Assembly (NCBI GenBank): GCA_963716095.1
Contig: CAVQSV010000018.1
Location: 594,254 to 658,253 of the forward strand
Source: Sva-07 sp963716095
Lineage (GTDB): Bacteria > Actinomycetota > Acidimicrobiia > Acidimicrobiales > Ilumatobacteraceae
Direction of reading: 5' to 3'
Length of the DNA stretch: 64,000 nt
Shown: positions 35,815-44,216 of the stretch, piece after piece
Numbering within the stretch: position 1 is the stretch's first letter
Layout: each line of letters opens with the position of its first letter
Made by a program: the position numbers and the translations under genes
The notes under the pieces: generated by a model
Databases searched by the model: none
What the model was told of the DNA's origin: nothing
Seen by the model: only the letters and a program-made list of their open reading frames with translations

Positions 35815-38739
35815 TCACGGCGACGTCGAGTCGGGCGGTGAGGGGCACGCAGCGCGGACCGAGCGGGCCGCGGCCTCGGCGGGCGACATCGCGTTGCCGA
35901 TTCGGAAGAGTTCCTGGTACCGATCATCGCCCAATCGATCGCGCGCTCGGTCGAGTACCGGGTCGAGCATTCGGCGCTGGAACGGCGCCATCTCCATGCC
36001 GAAGTGGGCGAGTCCGGCCGCGGCCAGCGTGACCGCGCGTTCGGGTTCGTCGTCGCCGGCGAACGTCGCTGCCTGGATCAGCGCCAGGCCGAGGTTCATC
36101 GTCGCCCCCGTCGCCTCGGACGACCTGACGGCGGCGCGGTTGAGCCCCTCGGCGCGCTCGTGGTCACCGAGGTCCCACACCGGGTAGGCGAGGTTGTGCA
36201 GGGCGATGGGTCGCATCAGGTTCTCACCACCGGGTCGATTCGAGAGCTCGACCATCTCCTGCGCGAATCGAAGCCGTTCCTCCGGCGGGAACTCGTACGA
36301 GGCGCCGAGGAGCATGTCGGTGTGGATCTGACCGTAGGGCTCGCCGGTCTCGATGAACCGTCGCCGCGCATCGAGGAACATCTCACGAACCTCGGCGCTC
36401 TCGTCGCCGGCCCAACGCCTCGCCTGTGCCAGCAACACGATCGGCCACGCCTTGCCGTCCTCGAACCCGCTCGACTCGCACCGGGCGAGGCTCTCCTGCA
36501 ACATCGCCACGGCGTTCGCACCGTCCCCACCGGCGAAGGCCCAATGGCCGGCCCGTGCCAGCCCGTACGCGATGCGACGCTCGTCGTTCGACGCCCGGTA
36601 GATCGCCAGTGCCTCTGCCGTCCACGCGATCGATGCGTCGAGACGGTTGCGGAAGATGGCCAGCCACGAGGCGATCGTCAAGGTGTCGGCACGGCTGAGC
36701 GAGTCCTCGTGGGTAGTGGCATCGAGGAGCCGCTGCAACTCCATCTCGCCTTCGGCCAGCCGGCCCTCGAACAGCCAGTAGTTGCCGAGTGGCCAACCGA
36801 ACGGGAGGACCTCGACCGGATCCGCAGCGAGGCCCCGGTCCCACGCGGCAAGGTACTCGGGGAGCTCGGCGGCGATCGCGTTCGTGGCCGCAGAGCGATC
36901 GCGCCCGAAGAAGGCGTCGGCCAGCGAAGCGCACCGGTCGAGGTAGTAGCGATCGTGGCGTTCCACGACCACGGCCCATCGATTCGACTCGTGGAGGCGG
37001 TCGCGGGCGTACGCGCGCAGCGTCTCGAGCAGTCGGTAGCGAGTCGCCTGCCCCGGAGAGGTGACGACGCTGACGAGCGAGGTCGCGACCAGACGTTCGA
37101 TCGCAGCGACCGCGGCGACGGGCTCGCCGATCCCGTCGAGAACGGCGACGGCTGCCGAGGCCGTGAAGGGGCCCTCGAAGACGCCGAGGTCGGCGAAGGC
37201 CTGGCGCTGCGCCTCGTCGAGGAGTCCCCAGCTCCATCCGACGGTGGCCTCGAGCGAGCGGTGCAGCTCACGAGGCTGGTCCTCGTCGACCAGCACGGCG
37301 AATCGCCGCGCCAGCAACTCGGCGATCTCGGTCACCGACAGCACGTCCCGGCGGGCCGCGGCGAGCTCCAGTGCGAGCGGCATTCCGTCGAGGTGTTCGC
37401 AGATGTTGCGGATGACTGCTGCCGGTGAGTCGATGTCCGCCTCGGGTCCCACCACCGACGAACTGCGCTCGACAAAGAGCCGCTCGGCATCTCCTGGCTC
37501 ACCGCTTCCGGACACCGCAAGGCCGCCCAGTGGAAAACGATGTTCACCCTTGACACCGAGCGCGACTCGACTCGTGGCGAGGATCGTGAGCGTGTCGGCG
37601 GCGGCCAGCACTGCACTCGCGAGGGAAGCGACCGCCTCGACGACGTGTTCGCAGTTGTCGAGGACGAGCAGCATGGAGGCAGTGCGCAGCGCGTCGGCCA
37701 GGGCATCGACGGGGTGAGCCGGGTCGTCGACCGGCACCTGCAGCACCGCAGCGACCGTGGTTGCCACCGCCGATGGCGATGTGACGGGTGCGAGATCGAC
37801 GAGCCACGCACCGTCGCTGAACCGGTGACCCAGGCTCGACGCCACCTCGACCGCCAGCCGCGTCTTGCCAACGCCTCCCGCTCCGGTCACGGTGACGAGC
37901 CGATGGTGCCGAAGGAGGTCGGCCAGACGCGCTCGCTCGTCGGTTCGACCGACGAAGCTCGTCAGCGACGGTGGCAGGTTGCCGACGACGTCACGGCCCC
38001 GGGCGTCGAGGGCGGGGTCCTGCAGCAGGATCTGCTCGTCCAGTTCGAGCAGGGCTCTCGACGGCTCGATGCCGAGTTCGTCACCGAGTCGTGCCCGGAT
38101 GTCACGGAACTCGCGCAGTGCGTCGGCTTGTCGCCCGGAGCGGTACAGCGCCCGCATCAGCATCGCTCGTGCGACCTCGTCGAGTGGTCGCTCGTCGCAG
38201 AGCTGTTGCGCCTCGACCGTCGGTGGAGTGTCACCGGCACGAAGGAGCGCGTCGATCCGATCCAGACGGGCGGTGTGTCGAAGCTCCTCCAGACGAGCGA
38301 TCTCGGGTGCCAGCGATTCGATGTCCTCCATGCCTTCGTACGGGCGCCCCTGCCAACGCGCGAGCGCCTCGACGATCAGTGTGGACGCGGCGCCGGGATC
38401 GTCGGGGAGCATCTGTCGGGCGCTCGCGAGGTCGTGCTCGAACCCGACCGCATCGATCTCGTCGGCGTCGTCGAGCACGAGTCGGTACCCGGCGGTGTCG
38501 CGGACGAGGCGCTGCTTGCCGAGCAGGCCCCGCAGGTTGGACACGTACGTGTGGAGCGAGGCCCGAGCGTGGTCGTCGGCGCCGTCACCCCAGACGTCGT
38601 CGATGATCCGGTCGGCCCCCACCGGGCGGCCCGGATCGACGAGGAGGACGGCCAGCACCGCGCGCTGCAAGGGGCCGCCGAGCGCCACCGGCACCGAGTC
38701 GCGAAGCGCGGCGATCGGCCCCAGCACGACGTACTGCAT
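35815..38739 (-). CDS. SARP/AfsR-type regulator with NB-ARC ATPase and TPR region, B
   Basis: A 974-residue uninterrupted regulator. The start MQYVVLGPIAALRDSVPVAL, with IIDDVWGDGADDHARASLHT and LHTYVSNLRGLLGKQRLV, is the OmpR-like SARP DNA-binding domain, and a BTAD domain follows (about 95-240). LPPSLTSFVGRTDERARLAD precedes LVTVTGAGGVGKTRLAVEVA (P-loop) and SMLLVLDNCEHVV (Walker B). The C-terminal 350 residues are TPR-like. The ATG at 38737-38739 is chosen, with the frame upstream running to 38865. Its upstream region carries the heptamer repeats at 38780-38797. Confidence 0.93.
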   Translation of the reverse strand: MQYVVLGPIAALRDSVPVALGGPLQRAVLAVLLVDPGRPVGADRIIDDVWGDGADDHARASLHTYVSNLRGLLGKQRLVRDTAGYRLVLDDADEIDAVGFEHDLASARQMLPDDPGAASTLIVEALARWQGRPYEGMEDIESLAPEIARLEELRHTARLDRIDALLRAGDTPPTVEAQQLCDERPLDEVARAMLMRALYRSGRQADALREFRDIRARLGDELGIEPSRALLELDEQILLQDPALDARGRDVVGNLPPSLTSFVGRTDERARLADLLRHHRLVTVTGAGGVGKTRLAVEVASSLGHRFSDGAWLVDLAPVTSPSAVATTVAAVLQVPVDDPAHPVDALADALRTASMLLVLDNCEHVVEAVASLASAVLAAADTLTILATSRVALGVKGEHRFPLGGLAVSGSGEPGDAERLFVERSSSVVGPEADIDSPAAVIRNICEHLDGMPLALELAAARRDVLSVTEIAELLARRFAVLVDEDQPRELHRSLEATVGWSWGLLDEAQRQAFADLGVFEGPFTASAAVAVLDGIGEPVAAVAAIERLVATSLVSVVTSPGQATRYRLLETLRAYARDRLHESNRWAVVVERHDRYYLDRCASLADAFFGRDRSAATNAIAAELPEYLAAWDRGLAADPVEVLPFGWPLGNYWLFEGRLAEGEMELQRLLDATTHEDSLSRADTLTIASWLAIFRNRLDASIAWTAEALAIYRASNDERRIAYGLARAGHWAFAGGDGANAVAMLQESLARCESSGFEDGKAWPIVLLAQARRWAGDESAEVREMFLDARRRFIETGEPYGQIHTDMLLGASYEFPPEERLRFAQEMVELSNRPGGENLMRPIALHNLAYPVWDLGDHERAEGLNRAAVRSSEATGATMNLGLALIQAATFAGDDEPERAVTLAAAGLAHFGMEMAPFQRRMLDPVLDRARDRLGDDRYQELFRIGNAMSPAEAAARSVRAACPSPPDSTSP

Positions 38740-38779
38740 GCCACCAACGTAGGAAGCCGTCGTCGCCATCGACAGGGTC

Positions 38780-38812
38780 CTTTGGAACGTCTTGAGATCG
38801 ATGCCGCACCAT
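38780..38812 (+). promoter_or_regulatory. putative SARP box and -10 element before VOC gene
   Basis: ctttgga (38780-38786) and cttgaga (38791-38797) are heptamer direct repeats 11 bp apart. A -10-like caccat (38807-38812) follows 9 nt after the second heptamer, and the ATG lies 30 nt further. The layout, 11-bp repeats close to a -10 that replaces a -35, is the known DNA target pattern of SARP activators. Regulator B starts 41 bp away on the other strand. Confidence 0.5.
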
Positions 38813-38842
38813 CGAGTGCAGAGAACTCGAAAGGAGTGAGCG

Positions 38843-39205
38843 ATGCCGGCCGTCGATGCCATCACGATCGTTGTCCGCAGTCTTCCGACCTCGCTGGCGT
38901 TCTATCGGCTGATGGGCGTGGAGGCCGAGGACGTGCTCGTCGGTAGCTATGCGGCAAGTGAACTCGGTTGCGGCGTCCGTCTGGAGTGGACCGTCGAGTC
39001 GAACCCGGCGGCGGTGTCGTCGGCACGGGTGCGGCTGGGCGTCCGATGCGCTGACGGCGACGCACTCGAACGGACCTACCGATCGATCGTCGCCGCTGGA
39101 CATCACCCGGTGTCGGCCCCGCACGATGCGAGCTGGGGCGCCCGGGTCTGCCGCGTGCTCGACCCCGACGGCAACACCGTGGAGCTGTACGCACCGTGGC
39201 CTTGA
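38843..39205 (+). CDS. VOC-family (glyoxalase/dioxygenase fold) protein
   Basis: A 120-residue single vicinal-oxygen-chelate domain: ITIVVRSLPTSLAFYRLMGV at the start and GARVCRVLDPDGNTVELYAP at the end, which carries the 'DPdGn.iel' motif with the C-terminal metal/active glutamate. The N-terminal metal His of glyoxalase I is replaced (DAITIVV), so it may be a binding or resistance protein, not an enzyme. A cgaaaggag site precedes the ATG. Its promoter has SARP-like repeats. Confidence 0.82.
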   Translation: MPAVDAITIVVRSLPTSLAFYRLMGVEAEDVLVGSYAASELGCGVRLEWTVESNPAAVSSARVRLGVRCADGDALERTYRSIVAAGHHPVSAPHDASWGARVCRVLDPDGNTVELYAPWP

Positions 39206-39233
39206 GATCGCCTTGAGGTGACGGGTCGACAAT
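39201..39233 (+). promoter_or_regulatory. putative SARP box and -10 element before NTF2-fold lipoprotein
   Basis: cttgaga (39201-39207) and cttgagg (39212-39218) are near-identical heptamers exactly 11 bp apart, and the first overlaps the VOC stop codon. The -10-like gacaat (39228-39233) begins 9 nt after the second heptamer, the same spacing as at 38797-38807. This is a second SARP-type promoter within 420 bp, so I read both as targets of one of the two SARP genes. Confidence 0.55.
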
Positions 39234-39282
39234 CGAATCAGGAGGCGAAGAGGTCGCCACCGGAGAAGAAAGGAAGTGTGTG

Positions 39283-39762
39283 ATGAAGAACAGGATCAAG
39301 GGCTTGTTGATCGCCTGCGCAGCGCTCCCCCTCGCCGTCGGATGCTCATCGGACGGCGACTCGAGCAGCAACGCGGTGGATCAGGCCCACGAAGTGCAGG
39401 ATGCGTACATCGAGGCCTTTCAGGCCGGCGATGTCGCCGCAATGGCTGAGCTGTACGACGACGACGTGACATGGTCCAACCCGACTCATGGCGACGTCAA
39501 CACGGGTGTGGCTCAGGTGCAGAACCTCGATGAATGGGTCGTCCGAGTCACGAACATGGACGAGACCGAGATCGTCGACCGCTTCGTGTCCGACGATGGC
39601 ACGCAAGGCGTCGTCGTCTTCCACTGGGTGGGCGCTCGCTCGGACAACGGTGAGCCGTTCGATCTCGACATGACACAGGTGTACGAGTACGACGACGGCA
39701 AGATCGTCAACATCGACGTGTCGTGGGCGAATCCGGACGCTCGAGACCAGATGATGGGATGA
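39283..39762 (+). CDS. NTF2-fold (SnoaL/DUF4440-like) lipoprotein
   Basis: A 159-residue secreted protein. MKNRIKGLLIACAALPLAVG ends in the lipobox LAVGC, followed by a Ser/Asp linker. The mature domain has VQDAYIEAFQAGDVAAMAEL and YDDDVTWSNPTHGDVNTG, and later QVYEYDDGKIVNIDVSWANP, the usual SnoaL pattern in which polar residues line a small cavity. ATG 39283 follows 'aaaggaag'; GTG at 39280 is possible. Function as an extracytoplasmic ligand-binding protein is inferred. Confidence 0.8.
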   Translation: MKNRIKGLLIACAALPLAVGCSSDGDSSSNAVDQAHEVQDAYIEAFQAGDVAAMAELYDDDVTWSNPTHGDVNTGVAQVQNLDEWVVRVTNMDETEIVDRFVSDDGTQGVVVFHWVGARSDNGEPFDLDMTQVYEYDDGKIVNIDVSWANPDARDQMMG

Positions 39763-39778
39763 GCGGTGCCGGATGGCA

Positions 39779-39806
39779 GTGGCCGAGTGCTCAGGCACTC
39801 GGCCAC
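39779..39806 (+). terminator. perfect hairpin after NTF2-fold lipoprotein
   Basis: gtggccgagtgc-tcag-gcactcggccac is a 12-bp perfect stem with a 4-nt loop, 17 bp after the stop. No T-run follows. It separates the SARP-boxed VOC and lipoprotein genes from the next lipoprotein gene, which therefore probably has its own promoter. Confidence 0.7.
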
Positions 39807-39918
39807 GGACCGTCAACGCTGCATCCGCACCACAGCCGAGCCACAACCGAGCGCGCTGAGCATGGAAGTGGAGAGAGGGACACGCCACCAGCGGTCCCGT
39901 CACGAGAGGAGGTGCGAC

Positions 39919-41811
39919 ATGACTGCCACATTCACCAAGGTGTTGATTGCGCTGTCGGCGCTCGTCGTTGCGTCGTGTGGCGCCTCGACAGACCCAGCGT
40001 TCGGCGAGAGCGCCCGCAACGCCGACACCGTCACGCTCCCTCCTGTTGCGCTCCCGATCGAACCCCTCCCGGCCGACACTCTCCCGGCCGACACTCTCCC
40101 GGCCGACACTCTCCCGGCGGACACACCCCCGACCGACACCGTCGCGATCGCCGGTGCGATCGAGCGGGCGACCGTGACCGCTCCCGGCTACGTGACGATC
40201 TCCGGATGGGCGCACGGGTCCGAGCTCAGCACACGGGTTGCGCTGACGGCCTGGCTCGATGGCGCACCCGTCGGCACGGCGCTCGTTGAGCCGACGACAG
40301 ACGCCGCCGAGCCGAGGTTCGCGTTCGATCTGCCCGCTGCCCCAGGCGATCACGTCGCTTGCGTGACCCCGGCGACGGCCCCGACAGCATCGCTCGACTG
40401 CCGCGATCTCGAGATGCAAGAGGCGGCGGAGACGATCGAGGACGGGACGATCCTCCTCACCGCCGTCGACCCCGACCCCACCGGCACGATCGCCGTGCGC
40501 GGTGTGATCACCGGGCCGGCCCACCCCGACTGGGTCGAGGTCACCACCGAGACCGACACCCTTCGGGTCGCCGCCGAGGACGGTGCGTTCCGGTTCGACC
40601 TGCAGGGTCTGGCCGACGGCACCTACCACCTCTGCCCGAACCCCTTCGGGGTCACGATCGGGACCAACCCGGTGGATCCGTCGACGACGTGCGCAACGGC
40701 GATCGTCGGCCCGCTGAGCATCGGCACCACCGGCCGGGCCGCCACGATCGACTCGGTCGCCCCAGCGGTCGATCACCCACTGCACCTGATCGAACGCGAT
40801 GGCGGCATCTCGGTCGAGCTCACCGACGGCTCGACGCTCTGGCTCTTCGGTGACTCCACGGACGACTCCCTGGGCCAGAACATGACCTACTTCGTCAACA
40901 ACACCGCAGCCTGGGCATCGGCGGACGCGCCGACGACGACGCGTGACGTGGCCGCCGCCGAACCGGTGCTCTTCGCAGCACCCCCCGCCGGGACCTGCGC
41001 CGAATCGCAGTTCCGGAAGGCGGACGCTGCCCTCTGGCCCGAGTCGGCCGTCGCGCTCCCCCAGGAGGACGGCACCGACCGGGTCGTCGTGGTGATGTCG
41101 AAGGTGTGCCTCGGAGACACCTGGCTCGACATCGAGACGGTCGGGTTCGCCGTCGTCGAGTACCGCTACGACCCGAACGACCCCCCGATCGACGAGCCGA
41201 TCCGGGGCGAGGTCACCCAGCCCCATCTCGCAGAGGCAGACGCCGGCTACGGACGGGCGCTCATGCTCGAGCCCGGCGGGTTCCTCTACGGCTACGAGTG
41301 CGGCACGTATCATCCCGACAACTGGGGTCCGTGCCGCGTTGCCCGCGTGTGGCCCGAACAGGTCACCGATCCCACCGCATGGCGCTACTGGAACGGCGGT
41401 GACTGGACCGACGCCCGCAGCTGGGTCGAGGACCGGGCTGCCGCCGCCGCGATGGAGTTGCCAGGAACACCGCAGACCGCCCTCCCGGTCGCCGCATTCG
41501 GCGTGACCTACCACGAGGGCTACGACACCCACTTGATGGTGTACTCGCCCTGGCCGGGCTTCTGCGATGTGCTCGCCGTCCGGGCTTCGGACACTCCCGT
41601 CGGCCCGTGGACCGACGCCGTCGAGGCCGCCTTCCCGAACTGCATCGGCACGATCGCCGGCCTGGACGAGCACTGCTATGCGGGGACACCCCAGATGCAG
41701 CTGAGCGAGCCCGGCGTGTTCACCGGCGGCTACTACGACATGTCCACCGACGTCGGCGCAGCCCGCTACTACACGTTCGCCGCCCCATTCGTCGTCGTCC
41801 ACGACCGCTGA
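39919..41811 (+). CDS. DUF4185-like beta-propeller lipoprotein, paralogue 2
   Basis: A 630-residue protein starting MTATFTKVLIALSALVVASC, a lipoprotein signal. Residues about 50-70 are four LPADT units. A VTISGWAHG module follows, then a beta-sandwich, then the propeller region beginning DGSTLWLFGDSTDDS, with MTYFVNNTAAWASADAPTTT, LWPESAVALPQEDGTDRVVV and the end GGYYDMSTDVGAARYYTFAA. The cacgagaggaggtg leader is shared with paralogue 1. The intact end shows how to repair paralogue 1. Confidence 0.75.
   Translation: MTATFTKVLIALSALVVASCGASTDPAFGESARNADTVTLPPVALPIEPLPADTLPADTLPADTLPADTPPTDTVAIAGAIERATVTAPGYVTISGWAHGSELSTRVALTAWLDGAPVGTALVEPTTDAAEPRFAFDLPAAPGDHVACVTPATAPTASLDCRDLEMQEAAETIEDGTILLTAVDPDPTGTIAVRGVITGPAHPDWVEVTTETDTLRVAAEDGAFRFDLQGLADGTYHLCPNPFGVTIGTNPVDPSTTCATAIVGPLSIGTTGRAATIDSVAPAVDHPLHLIERDGGISVELTDGSTLWLFGDSTDDSLGQNMTYFVNNTAAWASADAPTTTRDVAAAEPVLFAAPPAGTCAESQFRKADAALWPESAVALPQEDGTDRVVVVMSKVCLGDTWLDIETVGFAVVEYRYDPNDPPIDEPIRGEVTQPHLAEADAGYGRALMLEPGGFLYGYECGTYHPDNWGPCRVARVWPEQVTDPTAWRYWNGGDWTDARSWVEDRAAAAAMELPGTPQTALPVAAFGVTYHEGYDTHLMVYSPWPGFCDVLAVRASDTPVGPWTDAVEAAFPNCIGTIAGLDEHCYAGTPQMQLSEPGVFTGGYYDMSTDVGAARYYTFAAPFVVVHDR
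40066..40125 (+). repeat. four 15-bp tandem repeats (LPADT codons)
   Basis: Three exact copies of ctcccggccgacact and one imperfect copy stand in tandem and keep the reading frame. They encode Leu-Pro-Ala-Asp-Thr four times in the flexible linker that follows the lipoprotein signal. Copy number may vary by slippage without breaking the gene. Confidence 0.85.
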
Positions 41812-41840
41812 GTTCGAGCGGCTGTGGTACACCGTGCCGC

Positions 41841-44216
41841 ATGGCTGGCCCCGACGAACTCGTCGAATACGACCCGCAGACCGAGTTCCCGGGAGTGATC
41901 GGACGAACGCTCGACGAATCGTCTCCCGCGTGGCCGGCGCCGAAGCGAGCACCGGCCGACACACCGAACGTGATCGTGATGCTGTGGGACGACGTCGGCT
42001 TCGGGCAGTTCTCCGCCTACGGCGGGCTGTGTGACACGCCGACGCTCGACCGGCTCGCCGAGCGCGGGTTGCGCTACGCGAACTTCCACACGACGGCGCT
42101 GTGCACACCGACGCGCGGCGCACTGCTGACCGGGCGCAACCATCACACGCTGGGGCTGTCGGCGATCACCGAGACGTCGCTCGGCTATCCGGCGCACAAC
42201 TGCTTCGTCGGCCACGAACACGGCTTCCTCTCCGAGATGCTGCTCGAACACGGCTACAACACGTTCGCCGTCGGCAAGTGGCATCTGACCGCCCCAACCG
42301 AACTCACCACGGCCGGACCGTTCAACCGGTGGCCGCTCGGGCGCGGGTTCGAACGGTTCTACGGGTTCATGCCCGGCTCGACCGACCAGTGGTTCCCCGA
42401 CCTCACCTACGACAACCATCCGGTGAGCCCCCCGTCGACGCCGGAGGACGGCTACCACCTCAACATCGACCTCGCCGACCGAGCGATCCAGTTCATCAAG
42501 GACGCCCACGTCCACGCACCCGACAAGCCGTTCTTCCTCTACTACACCCCTGGCGCCGGGCATTCGCCGCACCAGGTCGAGCCCGAGTGGATCGAGAAGT
42601 ACGAGGGGCGCTTCGACGCCGGCTGGGACGAGTACCGACAGGTGGTGTTCGAACGCCAGCGGGCGTTGGGCATCGTCGAGGAGCACGCGGAGCTCTCCGA
42701 ACGCGACCCCGACGTCGCTGCGTGGGACTCGCTGTCGGACGAAGCCAGGCGGATGTACGCACGCCAGATGGAGGTGTACGCCGGCTTCGTCGAGCAGACC
42801 GACCACCACTTCGGGCGGGTACTCGACTTCGTCGACGGCCTGGGCGAACTCGACAACACGATCGTGATCGTCATGTCCGACAACGGCGCCAGCGCCGAGG
42901 GCGGCGAGCACGGCACGTTCAACGAGGCGCTGTTCTTCAACGGGGCCCACGAAACCCTGGAGGACAACCTCGACCACTTCGACCAGTGGGGCGGCCCCGA
43001 CACCTACGCCCATTACTCGTGGGGGTGGACCTGGGCGGGCAACACGCCGTTCCGCCGCTGGAAACGCGAAACGTACCGGGGCGGGATCACCGATCCGTGC
43101 ATCGTGTCGTGGCCGGCGGGGATCGCCGCCCGGGGTGAGGTGCGTCACCAGTACGCCCACCTCGTCGACATCGTGCCGACGCTGCTCGACACGCTCGGGA
43201 TCACGGCGCCGGAGCGGATCGGCGGGGTGGAGCAGTCGCCGATCCACGGCACCAGCTTCGCCCACACCTTCGCCGACCCGTCGGCACCGAGCGATCACAC
43301 CACCCAGTACTTCGAGATGTTCGGGAGCCGCTCGATCTACCACGACGGTTGGAAGGCGAACTGCCCATGGCCGGGGCCGAGCTTCGTCGAGGCCGGCGAG
43401 AAGGGACGCCGCTTCGGTTCCACACTGACCGCCGACGAGCTGGTCGACCTCGACGCAACGGGGTGGGAGCTGTACCGGCTCGGCGACGACCCGACCGAGA
43501 CCCGCAACCTCGCCGCCGACGAACCCGCCAAGCTCGCCGAGATGATCGAGCGCTGGTACACCGAAGCCGAGACCTACGGCGTGTTTCCGCTGGCGTCGGC
43601 CGGGGCCAGTCGCCTGCTGACGCAGCGCCCGGCGATCTCGGCGAACCCGCAGGTACAGGTCTGGTACCCCGACGCGGCGCCGGTGTACTTCGGTGCCGGA
43701 CCGAAGCCGTACAACCGGGCCTACAGCATCACTGCCGAGGTGACGATCCCCGACCGCGGCGCCGAGGGCATCATCGTGTCGCACGGCAGCCGCCACGGCG
43801 GGTACGCACTGTTCGTCGAGAACGGTCGGCTCGTACACCTCTACAACTACCTCGCCCAGGATCGGTTCGAGGTGGCATCGAACGTCGAGGTGCCGACCGG
43901 CGACGTGACGCTGCGCTACGAGTTCGTGCCGACCGGTCCGATCCGATTCCGTGAGGGGAAGGGCCCGGCGGGCAACGCCATGCTCTACTTCGACGACCAG
44001 CTGGTCGGAGCAGCAGAGATGGCACACACCACGCCGAACCGTGTCGGTCCCGTCGGGTTCAGCTGCGGCTACGCAGCGTTCGACACCGTCGACCCGACGC
44101 GCTACTCGATCCCGTTCCGGTTCACCGGCGAGATCCACCGGGTCACCTACGACATCACCGGCGAGCGATTGCTGCACGACGAGGCCGAGTTCCAGGCGCT
44201 GATGTCGCAGCAGTGA
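41841..44216 (+). CDS. arylsulfatase-type sulfatase
   Basis: A 791-residue cytoplasmic or unconventionally exported sulfatase with no signal peptide. PNVIVMLWDDVGFGQFSAYG opens the domain, with metal-binding Asp pairs. TTALCTPTRGALLTGRNHHT carries the C-x-P-x-R formylglycine motif (Cys form), and YNTFAVGKWHLTAPTE the second sulfatase signature. IVIVMSDNGASAEGGEHGTF completes the metal site. The last 220 residues form a beta-rich domain (EGIIVSHGSRHGGYALFVEN). It likely needs a formylglycine-generating enzyme from elsewhere in the genome. The ATG at 41841 is chosen over upstream codons. Confidence 0.9.
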   Translation: MAGPDELVEYDPQTEFPGVIGRTLDESSPAWPAPKRAPADTPNVIVMLWDDVGFGQFSAYGGLCDTPTLDRLAERGLRYANFHTTALCTPTRGALLTGRNHHTLGLSAITETSLGYPAHNCFVGHEHGFLSEMLLEHGYNTFAVGKWHLTAPTELTTAGPFNRWPLGRGFERFYGFMPGSTDQWFPDLTYDNHPVSPPSTPEDGYHLNIDLADRAIQFIKDAHVHAPDKPFFLYYTPGAGHSPHQVEPEWIEKYEGRFDAGWDEYRQVVFERQRALGIVEEHAELSERDPDVAAWDSLSDEARRMYARQMEVYAGFVEQTDHHFGRVLDFVDGLGELDNTIVIVMSDNGASAEGGEHGTFNEALFFNGAHETLEDNLDHFDQWGGPDTYAHYSWGWTWAGNTPFRRWKRETYRGGITDPCIVSWPAGIAARGEVRHQYAHLVDIVPTLLDTLGITAPERIGGVEQSPIHGTSFAHTFADPSAPSDHTTQYFEMFGSRSIYHDGWKANCPWPGPSFVEAGEKGRRFGSTLTADELVDLDATGWELYRLGDDPTETRNLAADEPAKLAEMIERWYTEAETYGVFPLASAGASRLLTQRPAISANPQVQVWYPDAAPVYFGAGPKPYNRAYSITAEVTIPDRGAEGIIVSHGSRHGGYALFVENGRLVHLYNYLAQDRFEVASNVEVPTGDVTLRYEFVPTGPIRFREGKGPAGNAMLYFDDQLVGAAEMAHTTPNRVGPVGFSCGYAAFDTVDPTRYSIPFRFTGEIHRVTYDITGERLLHDEAEFQALMSQQ

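Noticed and set aside
36004..37428. A 474-codon frame antisense to SARP regulator B
   Set aside because: Same explanation: the reverse strand holds the P-loop, Walker B and TPR signals of an uninterrupted 974-residue protein.
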